Of a stretch of DNA of 64,000 bases, positions 8,601 through 16,852 are shown piece by piece; the first letter of the stretch is position 1, and every line of letters begins with the position of its first letter. The translations under genes were made by a program, and so were the position numbers. The notes under the pieces were generated by a model. That model saw nothing but the letters and a program-made list of their open reading frames with translations, did not search any database and had not been told where the DNA came from. This DNA is from UBA4644 sp900555855 (GTDB lineage: Bacteria; Bacillota; Clostridia; Oscillospirales; Butyricicoccaceae). The DNA lies in the NCBI GenBank assembly GCA_052289195.1, contig DAWAJD010000007.1, positions 4,135-68,134 of the forward strand. Reading direction: 5' to 3'.

Positions 8601-9989
8601 TCAGAAGCTCAGCCGCTTTTTCCACCGATCAGAGCGATAGCGGAGAAGCATACACAAAAACCGGGTGATATTGTCCGCGATCATGCAGAACCAAACGGCG
8701 TTCAGCCCCAGATGGAACACATTGACGCAGAGATAGGCCGAAGGGAGCCGGATGCCCCACATGGTGCAGAGGGCGAACAGGAAGGGGGCCCGGGTGTCGC
8801 CCACGCCGTTGAAGACGCCTTCAATAATGATCAGGATGGCGAAAAACGGCTCAGACAGCGCAACAATGCGCAAAGCGGAAGCCCCCTGGGTGATGACGGC
8901 GGCATCCTCTGTAAACAACCGCATTAAAACATCCGGAAACAAAAACAAAAGAAGCCCCAGGAGCGTCATAAAGCAGCAGGCAACGGCCATGATGGCAGAG
9001 GAAAACTGCATGAGCTTTTTTTCGTTTTTTTCTCCGGCAGAAAAGCCCGCAAGCGTTGCGGCGGCCGCCTGCATGCCATAACCGGGAACATAAAAGGCTT
9101 CCTCTGCCGTGGTGGCAATGGCGTGGGCTGCCATGGAGACCGTCCCCAGCCGAGCAACCAGCGAGGTGAATACTACATGGCCGAAGCCGGTGGTCATCTG
9201 CTGCGCACACACCGGAACGCCCACTCTGACGCATTGCCGCATGACAGAGGGATAAAGCCGCAGCTTTTGCCCCCGCAAGCCCAGCGCTGGATTTTTCCAG
9301 ACAGCAAGGGTCATCAGCGTCCCGCCCAAAACGAAGGAGGCTGCGGTTGCGATAGCGGCGCCTGCTACGCCCAGGCCGGCGCCTGGCATGGTGAAGCGCA
9401 GCGCACCCAGCGTTAGCTTCCGGGTCGGAGAGATCAGAAGAAAGTTCAGAAGAATATTTACCGCATTCATCAGCGCGTTGATGAGCATGGGGGTCTTTGT
9501 GTTGCCCGTGGCCCGCAAAACGGCGCCAAATACGGAAACAGCGGTACGAAACAGCATGGGCGCACAGACGATGGCCAGATACAGCGAAGCATCCCGAAGA
9601 AGCTCCGGAGCGCCGCCCAGCCAGCGAGGAAGAAAGGGGCTCAGACCCAGCATAATCACCATAAGCACCCCACCTACGCTCAGCGTCAGCAGCACGGACT
9701 GCATGGCGGCCTGCCGGGCGCGCTCCTCATCCCGTGCGCCCATGGAAATGGAGATACAGGAAAGAACACCCATGCCTGCTGCCGACATGGGCGCGTGAGT
9801 CAGCCACATGGTGGTGGTGGTCAGTCCGATGGCTGCAGATGCATGAGCGCCCAAGGCTCCTACCTGTGCCGTGTCAGCATACTGCACGGCAGCGTATAAA
9901 AATTCTTCGATCATTGTGGGCCAGGCCAGGCGAAAAATCTGTCCCATCATGTCCCGGTCCCGCAGCGTTGCGCGGAGTTGTTTCAGCAT
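8601..9989 (-). CDS. MATE family efflux transporter
   Basis: 462 residues with about 12 hydrophobic segments in two homologous halves, the length and plan of MATE (multidrug and toxin extrusion) antiporters. The N-terminal half contains the family-like WPTMIEEFLYAAVQYADTA region, and GNTKTPMLINALMNAVNILL marks the end of the first half. Such proteins export drugs or metabolites in exchange for Na+ or H+. It is a single-gene unit between two terminators/promoters. Substrate unknown. Confidence 0.92.
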   Translation of the reverse strand: MLKQLRATLRDRDMMGQIFRLAWPTMIEEFLYAAVQYADTAQVGALGAHASAAIGLTTTTMWLTHAPMSAAGMGVLSCISISMGARDEERARQAAMQSVLLTLSVGGVLMVIMLGLSPFLPRWLGGAPELLRDASLYLAIVCAPMLFRTAVSVFGAVLRATGNTKTPMLINALMNAVNILLNFLLISPTRKLTLGALRFTMPGAGLGVAGAAIATAASFVLGGTLMTLAVWKNPALGLRGQKLRLYPSVMRQCVRVGVPVCAQQMTTGFGHVVFTSLVARLGTVSMAAHAIATTAEEAFYVPGYGMQAAAATLAGFSAGEKNEKKLMQFSSAIMAVACCFMTLLGLLLFLFPDVLMRLFTEDAAVITQGASALRIVALSEPFFAILIIIEGVFNGVGDTRAPFLFALCTMWGIRLPSAYLCVNVFHLGLNAVWFCMIADNITRFLCMLLRYRSDRWKKRLSF

Positions 9990-10023
9990 ACGATCCCTCG
10001 ATTTGTTCAGATTTCTTACTTTT

Positions 10024-10053
10024 ATCTTAACGGATGATACCGGAGCTTGTCAA
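10024..10053 (-). promoter_or_regulatory. Promoter for the MATE gene
   Basis: On the minus strand TTGACA (10053-10048), 18-base spacer, TAAGAT (10029-10024). The -35 is perfect and the -10 is weak. Confidence 0.45.
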
Positions 10054-10065
10054 GGGAGGAGATCT

Positions 10066-10674
10066 ATGAGCTTTTGCTGCAGCACCCCGTTTCTATTGGC
10101 ACTGGTGTTTTCAACAGCCTTCTGCAGCAGCCGCTGGCTGGCACTTTTATGGCTGGCCGCAGGTGTCCATGAGCTGGGCCATTTGCTGGCGCTGCACCTG
10201 ATGGGAGTCCGGGTAAAGCGGATCTGCTTTCGCCTTTCCGGGATGGAGCTGCAGTTTGACGGGCGGCGGCTTTCCTATGGGCAGGAGGCGCTGCTGGCGC
10301 TGGCGGGACCGGGGGCAAACCTGCTCCTTTGTCTGCTGACGGCAGCGCTGCGGCCCTCACTGTGGCAGATGCTGCTCTGTGGCTGCAGCCTGACAATAGG
10401 CGGGTTCAATCTGCTGCCGGCGCTGCCGTTGGACGGCGGACGGGCGCTTCGGGCAATGCTGCTGCGGCGCTGGCCGGAGCGGGGAGAGCGCATCCTCTGG
10501 GGGTGCAGCGCGGTCTGCGGGCTGGCGCTGGCGGCTGCAGGAATTTATTTTGGACGGACACAGGGGAACCTCTCGCTTCTGGCGGCCGGTTGTGCGATTT
10601 TTTCTGTCCTTCCGGGAAAAAGGCTTTACACCCGCCGGAAAAACCGCTACAATAAAGATTCGAGCGAAAGATAA
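10066..10674 (+). CDS. M50 family metalloprotease, SpoIVFB-like
   Basis: A 202-residue intramembrane zinc protease. The zinc motif HELGH (about residues 35-39) lies in a hydrophobic helix, and a second-ligand motif LPLDGGRAL lies near residue 122, the arrangement of site-2 proteases. The start is ATG 10066 with GGGAGGA 6 bases upstream; longer in-frame starts overlap the MATE gene. In Bacillus SpoIVFB cleaves pro-sigma-K; the compact size and the spore-former context fit that role, but no SpoIVFA partner is seen beside it and other S2P substrates are possible. Confidence 0.8.
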   Translation: MSFCCSTPFLLALVFSTAFCSSRWLALLWLAAGVHELGHLLALHLMGVRVKRICFRLSGMELQFDGRRLSYGQEALLALAGPGANLLLCLLTAALRPSLWQMLLCGCSLTIGGFNLLPALPLDGGRALRAMLLRRWPERGERILWGCSAVCGLALAAAGIYFGRTQGNLSLLAAGCAIFSVLPGKRLYTRRKNRYNKDSSER

Positions 10675-10687
10675 AAGGGAGGATTTT

Positions 10688-12520
10688 ATGAACGATACCA
10701 TCCGCGCCTGTCTGGATCATGTGCGCAAGCCTGCGCGCTATACCGGCGGCGAATACAATGCGGTCTGCAAGGACAAGGCGGAGGTGGACCTGCGGTTCGC
10801 CTTCTGCTTCCCGGATCTTTATGAGATCGGGATGTCCCATCTGGGCTCCAAGATCCTTTACGGCCTGATGAACGGCATGGAGGGCGTCTGGTGTGAGCGG
10901 GCCTATGCTCCCTATGTGGATATGGAGGAGGAGATGCGCCGCCGGGGCCAGCCCCTTTATGCGCTGGAGAGCGGCGATCCCATCTCGGAATTTGATATCC
11001 TGGGCTTTACGCTGCAGTATGAGATGAACTATACCGGCGTTTTGAATATGCTGGATCTGGCGGGCATCCCCAAGCGCTCTGCCGACCGCCGGGAGCTCCG
11101 GCCGCTGGTGATGGCCGGCGGGCCCTGCGTCTATAATGCGGAGCCTATGGCGGATTTCTTCGACCTGATCGTCGTGGGCGAGGGGGAGGAGGTCATGCCG
11201 GAGCTTCTGCAGCTTTACCGCAGGGCAAAAAGGGAGGGCATGGACAAGCCAGCCTTCCTGCGGGCTGCGGCGCAGCTGGGTGGCGTTTATGTGCCGTCGC
11301 TCTATGAGATCACCTATGGAGAAACCGGCGCCATTGAGGCCATCCGACCGCTGGAGGGCGCGCCCGCAGTGGTGAACAAGCGGGTCGTTCGGGACTTTGA
11401 CAAGGCCTATTATCCCGATTATTTCCTGGTGCCCAATACGGAGATCGTCTTTGACCGGGCCATGGTGGAGCTGTTCCGCGGCTGCCGCCGCGGCTGCCGC
11501 TTCTGTCAGGCGGGCTACACCTACCGGCCCATCCGGGCCAAGCAGCCGGAGACGCTGGAAAAGCAGGCCAAGGCCCTGATCGCCGCCACCGGCTGGGACG
11601 AGGTCTCGCTGACCAGCCTTTCCTCCAGCGACTATCCCCATCTGGAGACGCTGTGCGAGAGTCTGGTGGATTATTTCGAGCCGATGCATGTTTCACTGGC
11701 GCTGCCCTCCCTGCGGGCGGATTCCTTTAATCTGGAGCTGGTACAAAACATCCAGAAGGTCCGCAAGAGCGGCCTGACCTTCGCGCCGGAGGCCGGCACC
11801 CAGCGCCTGCGGGATGTGATCAACAAAAACCTCCGGGAGGAGGACCTGCTGGAGGCCTGCAAGGTGGCCTTTCAGGCGGGCTATAACGGCGTCAAGCTCT
11901 ACTTTATGATGGGTCTGCCCACGGAGACCGACGAGGATCTGCTGGGCATCTCCCAGATCGTCCGCCATGTGATCGCCACCTTCCGGGAACACGGGAAAAA
12001 CAAGGCCCGGGGCGTTCGGATCAATGTGGGCATCTCCATCTTTGTTCCAAAGGCTCAGACGCCCTTCCAGTGGCTGGGGCAGATCACCGGGGAGGAAGCC
12101 CGGCGGAAAAAGCAGCTGCTGATGGACAGCCTGAAGATCAAAAATGTCACCTATTCCATCCACGATTACCGCACCAGCTTTTTGGAGGCCGTCCTTGCCC
12201 GGGGCGACCGGCGGCTTTCCGCCGTTCTGGAAAAGGCATGGGAAAAGGGCTCCCGGCTGGACGGCTGGGACGAGCTGTTTTCCTTCGACGCTTGGATGCA
12301 GGCCTTTGAAGAATGCGGCATCGACCCCGCCTTTTACGCCAACCGTTCGCTGGAAAAGGACGAGATCCTGCCCTGGGATCATATTTCCTCCGGTGTGCGG
12401 AAGGAGTATCTTTACGGCGAGCTGGAGCAGGCGCGGCAGGGCATCGCCACGCCGGACTGCAAGGCCGGCTGCCGGAATTGCGGCGCTTTGTGTCTGACGG
12501 GAGGGAAATGCGATGTTTAA
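10688..12520 (+). CDS. B12-binding-type radical SAM protein (TIGR03960 type)
   Basis: 610 residues. An N-terminal cobalamin-binding-like Rossmann region (residues about 30-190, including FCFPDLYEIGMSHLG) is followed by a radical SAM core whose 4Fe-4S motif is CRRGCRFC near residues 265-272. The C-terminus is cysteine-rich (CKAGCRNCGALC). Start ATG 10688 has AGGGAGG upstream and lies 13 bases after the protease gene. In clostridia this protein is paired with the small protein encoded next; the pair is usually linked to RNA modification, but the reaction is not established. Confidence 0.87.
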   Translation: MNDTIRACLDHVRKPARYTGGEYNAVCKDKAEVDLRFAFCFPDLYEIGMSHLGSKILYGLMNGMEGVWCERAYAPYVDMEEEMRRRGQPLYALESGDPISEFDILGFTLQYEMNYTGVLNMLDLAGIPKRSADRRELRPLVMAGGPCVYNAEPMADFFDLIVVGEGEEVMPELLQLYRRAKREGMDKPAFLRAAAQLGGVYVPSLYEITYGETGAIEAIRPLEGAPAVVNKRVVRDFDKAYYPDYFLVPNTEIVFDRAMVELFRGCRRGCRFCQAGYTYRPIRAKQPETLEKQAKALIAATGWDEVSLTSLSSSDYPHLETLCESLVDYFEPMHVSLALPSLRADSFNLELVQNIQKVRKSGLTFAPEAGTQRLRDVINKNLREEDLLEACKVAFQAGYNGVKLYFMMGLPTETDEDLLGISQIVRHVIATFREHGKNKARGVRINVGISIFVPKAQTPFQWLGQITGEEARRKKQLLMDSLKIKNVTYSIHDYRTSFLEAVLARGDRRLSAVLEKAWEKGSRLDGWDELFSFDAWMQAFEECGIDPAFYANRSLEKDEILPWDHISSGVRKEYLYGELEQARQGIATPDCKAGCRNCGALCLTGGKCDV

Positions 12521-13154
12521 GGTCCGTTTTTGCTATGAAAAAAAGGGGACTGCGGCCTATATCTCCCATCTGGATCTGATCCGCACCTTCCAGCGGAGCT
12601 TTCTGCGGGCCGGCCTGCCGGTGAAATATTCTCAGGGCTTCAATCCGCATATCGAGATGTCCATCGTGGTGCCGCTTTCCACCGGATATGATTCCGACTG
12701 CGAGCTGTGCGATCTGGAGCTCACCTGCGACGCCCTGCCCGAAGACTTTGCAGCGCGCCTGAACCGGGAGCTGCCCGCGGGGATGCGGGCGCTTTCTGCG
12801 GGACAGGCCTTCCGGCCGGTGGGGGAGATCGCCTGCTGCGCCTATGAGATCACACTGCCCGCCGGCGATCCCGCGGCGATGGCCGCGCTGTTCCGGCAGC
12901 CGCTGCTGGTGGAGAAGCGCTCCAAGCGCGGCTCCCGCCAGGTGGACCTGCTGGATTATATCCGCAGCGTTTCCTTTGAAAGGGCGGGGGAGAAGACCCT
13001 CTGCCGCTGTGTTCTGGCGGCGGGCGGCGACCCACTGAATCCCCTCTATCTCACGGCCGCCCTGAAGCAGGCGGGCCTGATCCCCCAGGAAGCGGACGCG
13101 CATTATCTCCGCACCGGGATATTAGACAAAAATTGCCGAATTTTTCAGCAATAA
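12513..13154 (+). CDS. Radical-SAM-associated DUF2344 protein (TIGR03936 type)
   Basis: 213 residues, starting MFKVRFCYEKKGTAAYISHLD, with the conserved block QGFNPHIEMSIVVPLSTGYDS. The gene overlaps the end of the radical SAM gene by 8 bases. Members of this family occur either fused to or directly after TIGR03960-type radical SAM proteins, as here. Presumed partner or substrate-recognition subunit of that enzyme; its own activity is unknown. Confidence 0.85.
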   Translation: MFKVRFCYEKKGTAAYISHLDLIRTFQRSFLRAGLPVKYSQGFNPHIEMSIVVPLSTGYDSDCELCDLELTCDALPEDFAARLNRELPAGMRALSAGQAFRPVGEIACCAYEITLPAGDPAAMAALFRQPLLVEKRSKRGSRQVDLLDYIRSVSFERAGEKTLCRCVLAAGGDPLNPLYLTAALKQAGLIPQEADAHYLRTGILDKNCRIFQQ

Positions 13155-13157
13155 CCC

Positions 13158-13186
13158 TTGCTTTTCTCCCGGCAGTGTGGTATGAT
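13158..13186 (+). promoter_or_regulatory. Sigma-A-type promoter for rplS
   Basis: TTGCTT (13158-13163), 17-base spacer, TATGAT (13181-13186), about 79 bases upstream of the rplS start. Confidence 0.65.
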
Positions 13187-13203
13187 GTTCACGCATGCAT
13201 TAC

Positions 13204-13240
13204 GGGCGGTCCTCTGTCGTTGTCAGGACAAGAACGCCTA
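13204..13240 (+). promoter_or_regulatory. Ribosomal protein L19 leader-like RNA hairpin
   Basis: Between the promoter and rplS lies a stem: GGCG (13205-13208) pairs with CGCC (13235-13238) and GTCCT (13209-13213) with AGGAC (13225-13229), with a 5-base asymmetric bulge. Position and two-part stem resemble the L19 leader described in Firmicutes, thought to act in autoregulation by L19. The match is by eye, not by covariance search. Confidence 0.5.
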
Positions 13241-13264
13241 TGACTGAAAGGAACGATAATCACT

Positions 13265-13606
13265 ATGGATCTGATCAAGCATCTGACTGACGCTCAGCTG
13301 AAGGAAAACCCTGCCAATTTCGGCATCGGCGACACCATTAAGGTCCACGCCAAGATCAAGGAAGGTTCCCGCGAAAGAATCCAGGTCTTTGAGGGCACCG
13401 TCATCGCGAGAAAGCATGGCGGCATCCAGGAGACCGTTACCGTTCGCCGCGTGTCCTACGGCGTCGGCGTGGAAAAGACTTTCCCCATCCATTCTCCCAA
13501 TGTCGAAAAGTTCGAGGTTGTCAGAAAGGGTAAAGTCCGCCGCGCGAAGCTCTATTACCTGCGCAATAGAGTCGGTAAGGCCGCTAAGGTAAAAGAGGAC
13601 ATCTGA
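13265..13606 (+). CDS. rplS: 50S ribosomal protein L19
   Basis: 113 residues, the normal L19 length. Family signatures are DTIKVHAKIKEG, the central RIQVFEGTVIARK block, and the basic end KVRRAKLYYLRNRVGKAAK. L19 sits at the 30S-50S interface and contributes to a bridge. It is preceded by its own promoter, a leader hairpin and a ribosome binding site (AAAGGA), and followed by a strong terminator, so it is a one-gene unit, without the rpsP-rimM-trmD neighbours common in other bacteria. Confidence 0.98.
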   Translation: MDLIKHLTDAQLKENPANFGIGDTIKVHAKIKEGSRERIQVFEGTVIARKHGGIQETVTVRRVSYGVGVEKTFPIHSPNVEKFEVVRKGKVRRAKLYYLRNRVGKAAKVKEDI

Positions 13607-13620
13607 GCCTGACAAAAATC

Positions 13621-13654
13621 AGAGGGACGGACTTTCTCGTCCCTCTTATTTTTT
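13621..13654 (+). terminator. Rho-independent terminator of rplS
   Basis: Stem AGAGGGACG / CGTCCCTCT with a short loop, then a T-rich run (13646-13654). Confidence 0.9.
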
Positions 13655-13675
13655 CAGATAAGCAGGAGGAACATC

Positions 13676-14272
13676 ATGGAAAAGAAGCCGGAAAAATTGG
13701 AAGCGGCGCCGGAAAAGGTCAAGGCCGCACAAAAGGAAAAGCCGTGCGCTGCCAGCGAGCTCTATTTCTGGGCGCAGGCGCTGGCCTTTGCGCTGGCCTT
13801 TCTGGTGCTGGTCAACACCTTCTTTTTCCGCCTGTCCGGCGTACATGGCTCGTCCATGTATGATACACTGGAGGAGGGCGACCAGCTGATCCTGCAGGTC
13901 ATCGGCTACCGGGAGCCGCAGCGGGGCGATATCATCGTCTGCACCTCCGACGCCTTTGGCGGCGAAGCGCTGGTCAAGCGAGTCATCGCCGTTGCGGGCG
14001 ACACGCTGGACATCGACGGAAATGGAAATGTGGTGCTCAACGGCGAAACACTGTATGAGCCTTATATTTATGAGACAATCCGCAGCGAGAAGCGGGGAAA
14101 TCAGAGCTATCCTGTCACCGTTAGCGAGGGATGCCTTTTTGTTATGGGCGACAACCGCAACGGCAGCACAGACAGCCGCTACACCGAGGTGGGGCAAATT
14201 TCTTGTCAGCGCGTGATTGGCAAGGCGCTGTTTCGGATCTGGCCGCTGAACAAGCTGGGCGGGGTATCCTGA
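13676..14272 (+). CDS. lepB: Signal peptidase I
   Basis: 198 residues with one N-terminal membrane anchor (about 28-53) after a Lys/Glu-rich cytoplasmic segment. Catalytic serine lies in GSSMYDTLEEGD (near residue 61), catalytic lysine in ALVKRVIAVAGD (near 103), and the family box MGDNRNGSTDSR is present near 158. It removes signal peptides from Sec-exported proteins at the outer membrane face. It has AGGAGG upstream and opens a run of tightly spaced genes (rbgA one base later). Confidence 0.95.
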   Translation: MEKKPEKLEAAPEKVKAAQKEKPCAASELYFWAQALAFALAFLVLVNTFFFRLSGVHGSSMYDTLEEGDQLILQVIGYREPQRGDIIVCTSDAFGGEALVKRVIAVAGDTLDIDGNGNVVLNGETLYEPYIYETIRSEKRGNQSYPVTVSEGCLFVMGDNRNGSTDSRYTEVGQISCQRVIGKALFRIWPLNKLGGVS

Positions 14273-14273
14273 G

Positions 14274-15128
14274 ATGAGCATCAACTGGTATCCCGGTCAC
14301 ATGGCAAAGACCCGCCGGGTGATGCAGGAGGATCTGAAAAATGTAGATATGATCTGCGAGCTCATTGACGCGCGCATCCCCCAGAGCTCCCGCAATCCGG
14401 ATCTGGACCGGCTCTGCCAGAACAAGCGGCGGATGCTGGTGCTCAACCGGGCGGATCAGGCAGATCCCGCCGCCACCGCCCGATGGATGGCGTTTTACCG
14501 CGGGCAGGGCCTGCAGGTCATGGAGACGGACAGCAAAAAGGGCGGTTTTCTCAATCCCTTTACCGCCTGCGCCCGGCGGACCTGCGCAGACCTGATTCAG
14601 CGGCAGCAGGCCAAGGGACAGGTGGGCAAGCCCATCCGCATCATGATCATGGGCATCCCCAATGTAGGCAAAAGCTCCTTCATCAACCGCCTGCTGAACA
14701 AAAAAGCGGCCGTAGCTGCGGACAAGCCCGGCGTGACCCGGGGAAAGCAATGGTTTTCCCTGCCCGGCGGCTTTGATTTTATGGATACGCCGGGGATGCT
14801 CTGGCCCAAGATCGAAACGGATCAGATGGGCTATCTTCTGGCCTTTACGGGCACCATCCGGGATGAGATCCTGGATCTGGAGGATCTGGCCTGCCGCCTG
14901 CTGCTGCAGCTGGAAATCTCTGCGCCCGGAGCGGTTGTAAAGCGATATGGCATTCCAGCCGTAAACCCGGAGCAGCCCTATGAAACGCTCACGGAGATGG
15001 CAAAAAAGCGCGGCTTTCTGGCGGGAAGAGGGGAATACGATACCCTCCGCATGGCGCGGATCTTTTTAGACGAGTTCCGCGGCGGAAAGCTGGGGCGCAT
15101 CACGCTGGAGCTGCCGCCGGAGGAATGA
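14274..15128 (+). CDS. rbgA: Ribosome biogenesis GTPase YlqF/RbgA
   Basis: 284 residues with circularly permuted GTPase motifs: G4 as LVLNRADQAD first, then G1 GIPNVGKSSFINRLL, then G3 DTPGMLWPK. This order is diagnostic for the YlqF/YawG group, which matures the 50S subunit. The N-terminus WYPGHMAKTRR is also typical. It starts 1 base after lepB and is followed by rnhB, the same neighbourhood as in Bacillus (ylqF-rnhB). Confidence 0.96.
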   Translation: MSINWYPGHMAKTRRVMQEDLKNVDMICELIDARIPQSSRNPDLDRLCQNKRRMLVLNRADQADPAATARWMAFYRGQGLQVMETDSKKGGFLNPFTACARRTCADLIQRQQAKGQVGKPIRIMIMGIPNVGKSSFINRLLNKKAAVAADKPGVTRGKQWFSLPGGFDFMDTPGMLWPKIETDQMGYLLAFTGTIRDEILDLEDLACRLLLQLEISAPGAVVKRYGIPAVNPEQPYETLTEMAKKRGFLAGRGEYDTLRMARIFLDEFRGGKLGRITLELPPEE

Positions 15129-15131
15129 GCC

Positions 15132-15740
15132 GTGTATGAATTTGAAGAAGCGCTGGCAGAAAAGGGCTTTTCCGCGCTCTGCGGCGTGGATGAAGCGGGC
15201 TGCGGCCCGCTGGCGGGACCTGTGTATGCGGCGGCGGTCATTCTGGATCCGGCCGACCGGATCGACGGCCTGAACGATTCCAAAAAGCTCTCGGAAAAGA
15301 AACGGGAGCTGCTTTTTCCGGAGATCCAGGCCCGCGCTTCCGCCTGGGCCATCGCCCTGGCCAGCGTGGAGGAGATCGACCGGATGAATATCCTGCAGGC
15401 TCGGCTTTTGGCCATGCGCCGGGCCATCTCTGCGCTGGAGCAGCGGCCGGACTATATTCTGGTAGACGGCAACCGGGATCCCCAGCCGGAGGAAGCCCCA
15501 ACGCTGCTCATCGTCAAGGGCGACGCCAGAAGCGCGTCCATCGCGGCGGCCTCCATTCTGGCAAAGGTGGCCCGGGATCATGCCATGCTGGCGCTGGACG
15601 CGGAATATCCCCAATATGCCTTTGCCAAGCACAAGGGCTATCCCACCCGGCTCCATCGGGAGCGCATTTTGCAGTATGGGCCCTGCCCGGCGCACCGGAG
15701 GACCTTTTTGAAGAAGCTGCTTTCGGGAGAAACGCCATGA
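15132..15740 (+). CDS. rnhB: Ribonuclease HII
   Basis: 202 residues. The first catalytic Asp-Glu pair is in CGVDEAGCGPLAGPVYAAAV, and later acidic residues lie in DYILVDGNRDP and the KVARDHAM segment. It degrades RNA in RNA-DNA hybrids and single ribonucleotides in DNA. The start is GTG 15132 with GGAGG 8 bases upstream, spaced 3 bases from rbgA. It overlaps yraN by 4 bases. Confidence 0.95.
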   Translation: MYEFEEALAEKGFSALCGVDEAGCGPLAGPVYAAAVILDPADRIDGLNDSKKLSEKKRELLFPEIQARASAWAIALASVEEIDRMNILQARLLAMRRAISALEQRPDYILVDGNRDPQPEEAPTLLIVKGDARSASIAAASILAKVARDHAMLALDAEYPQYAFAKHKGYPTRLHRERILQYGPCPAHRRTFLKKLLSGETP

Positions 15741-16081
15741 GCACGCAGGAGAAGGGAAAACAGGGCGAGGCGCTGGCGGCGGCCTATCTGGAAAAGAAAA
15801 AATGCCGCATCCTTGCGCGGAACTATCGCTGCCGGATGGGGGAGATCGACCTGATCGCCCAAAAGGACGGCATGATCCTGTTTGTGGAGGTTAAGCTGCG
15901 CAAAAACGACGCATTTTCCAGCGCCTGTGAAGCAGTTGACCTTGCCAAGCAGAACCGGCTCCGCATCACGGCGGCGCGCTGGCTGGCGGAGCAGCAGTGC
16001 CAGCTGCCGGCCCGGTTCGATGTGATCGAGATCTATACGGATGACCGGCGCATCCATCATATCCCGGATGCATTTCAATAA
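15737..16081 (+). CDS. YraN family endonuclease-like protein
   Basis: 114 residues, matching the UPF0102/YraN family: KGKQGEALAAAYLEKKKCRILARNY, then MGEIDLIAQKDGMILFVEVKLR, the D-x-ExK nuclease-like core. The family is frequent beside rnhB, as here (4-base overlap). The biological substrate is not established. Confidence 0.92.
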   Translation: MSTQEKGKQGEALAAAYLEKKKCRILARNYRCRMGEIDLIAQKDGMILFVEVKLRKNDAFSSACEAVDLAKQNRLRITAARWLAEQQCQLPARFDVIEIYTDDRRIHHIPDAFQ

Positions 16082-16110
16082 ACCACGAAAACAGGGCGGA
16101 AGGAGAGGAC

Positions 16111-16808
16111 ATGGCGCTTTACGCGATCGGCGATACGCATTTTTCCGAGGGCTGCGACAAGCCCATGGACATCTTCGGCGGGGCCTGGAAGGGCTATCGG
16201 GACAAGCTGGTCCAGAGCTTTTCCGTGCTGCAGCCGGAGGATCTGCTGGTGATCTGCGGCGATTTTTCCTGGGGAATGTCGCTGCAGGAGGCCCTGCCGG
16301 ATTTTCAGCTGCTGGAGCGTTTTCCCGGCAAAAAGCTTCTGGTANNNNNNNNNNTGATTATTGGTGGGAAACAGTTTCAAAAATGAAACGGTTTTTTCAG
16401 GAAAATCGGATCGAAACCATTGATTTTTTACATAATTCCTGCTATTTTTATGACGGTGCAGCTTTGTGCGGCACCCGCGGCTGGTTTTACGACCGAAACG
16501 ACCCCAACGCCGGAGACGACAAGATCTTCAAGCGGGAGCTGATCCGCTTGGAGGCTTCGCTCAAGGCCGCGGTCAGCCAAGGGGCGGCGGAGATCGAATG
16601 CTTTCTGCATTATCCGCCGGTGTTTCAGGGGGCGGAGGTCCCGCAGATCATGGAGATCCTGGGGCGCTATCCGGTAAAGCGCGTCTTTTACGGCCATCTG
16701 CACGGCGAGAGCCTGCGGGGCGCCTTCTGCGGCGTGCGGCAGGGGATCTCCTTCCATGTGATCTCCGCAGACGCCCTGAGCTTCCGGCCCATCCAGATCA
16801 GAGTATAA
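16111..16808 (+). CDS. Metallophosphoesterase (interrupted by assembly gap)
   Basis: A calcineurin-like phosphoesterase of about 232 residues split by N bases 16345-16354. The left part holds the first metal motif (IGDTHF near residue 6) and the second (CGDFSWG). The right part, in another frame, begins DYWW and ends with the last motif YGHLHGE. The lost piece must be the GNH of the third motif (GNHD): reading V-(K/R)-G-N-H-D-Y-W needs 11 bases, so the 10-N gap is one base short. ATG 16111 has AAGGAGAGG upstream. Substrate unknown. Confidence 0.87.
16345..16354. other. Assembly gap (10 N) inside the phosphoesterase gene
   Basis: The flanking halves of one protein are in different frames; 11 missing bases (modulo 3) restore a single frame and the expected GNHD motif. 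Confidence 0.95.
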
Positions 16809-16852
16809 AATGAAAATAAGATAAAGTGCAACTTTGCAAGGAGGACATATCC

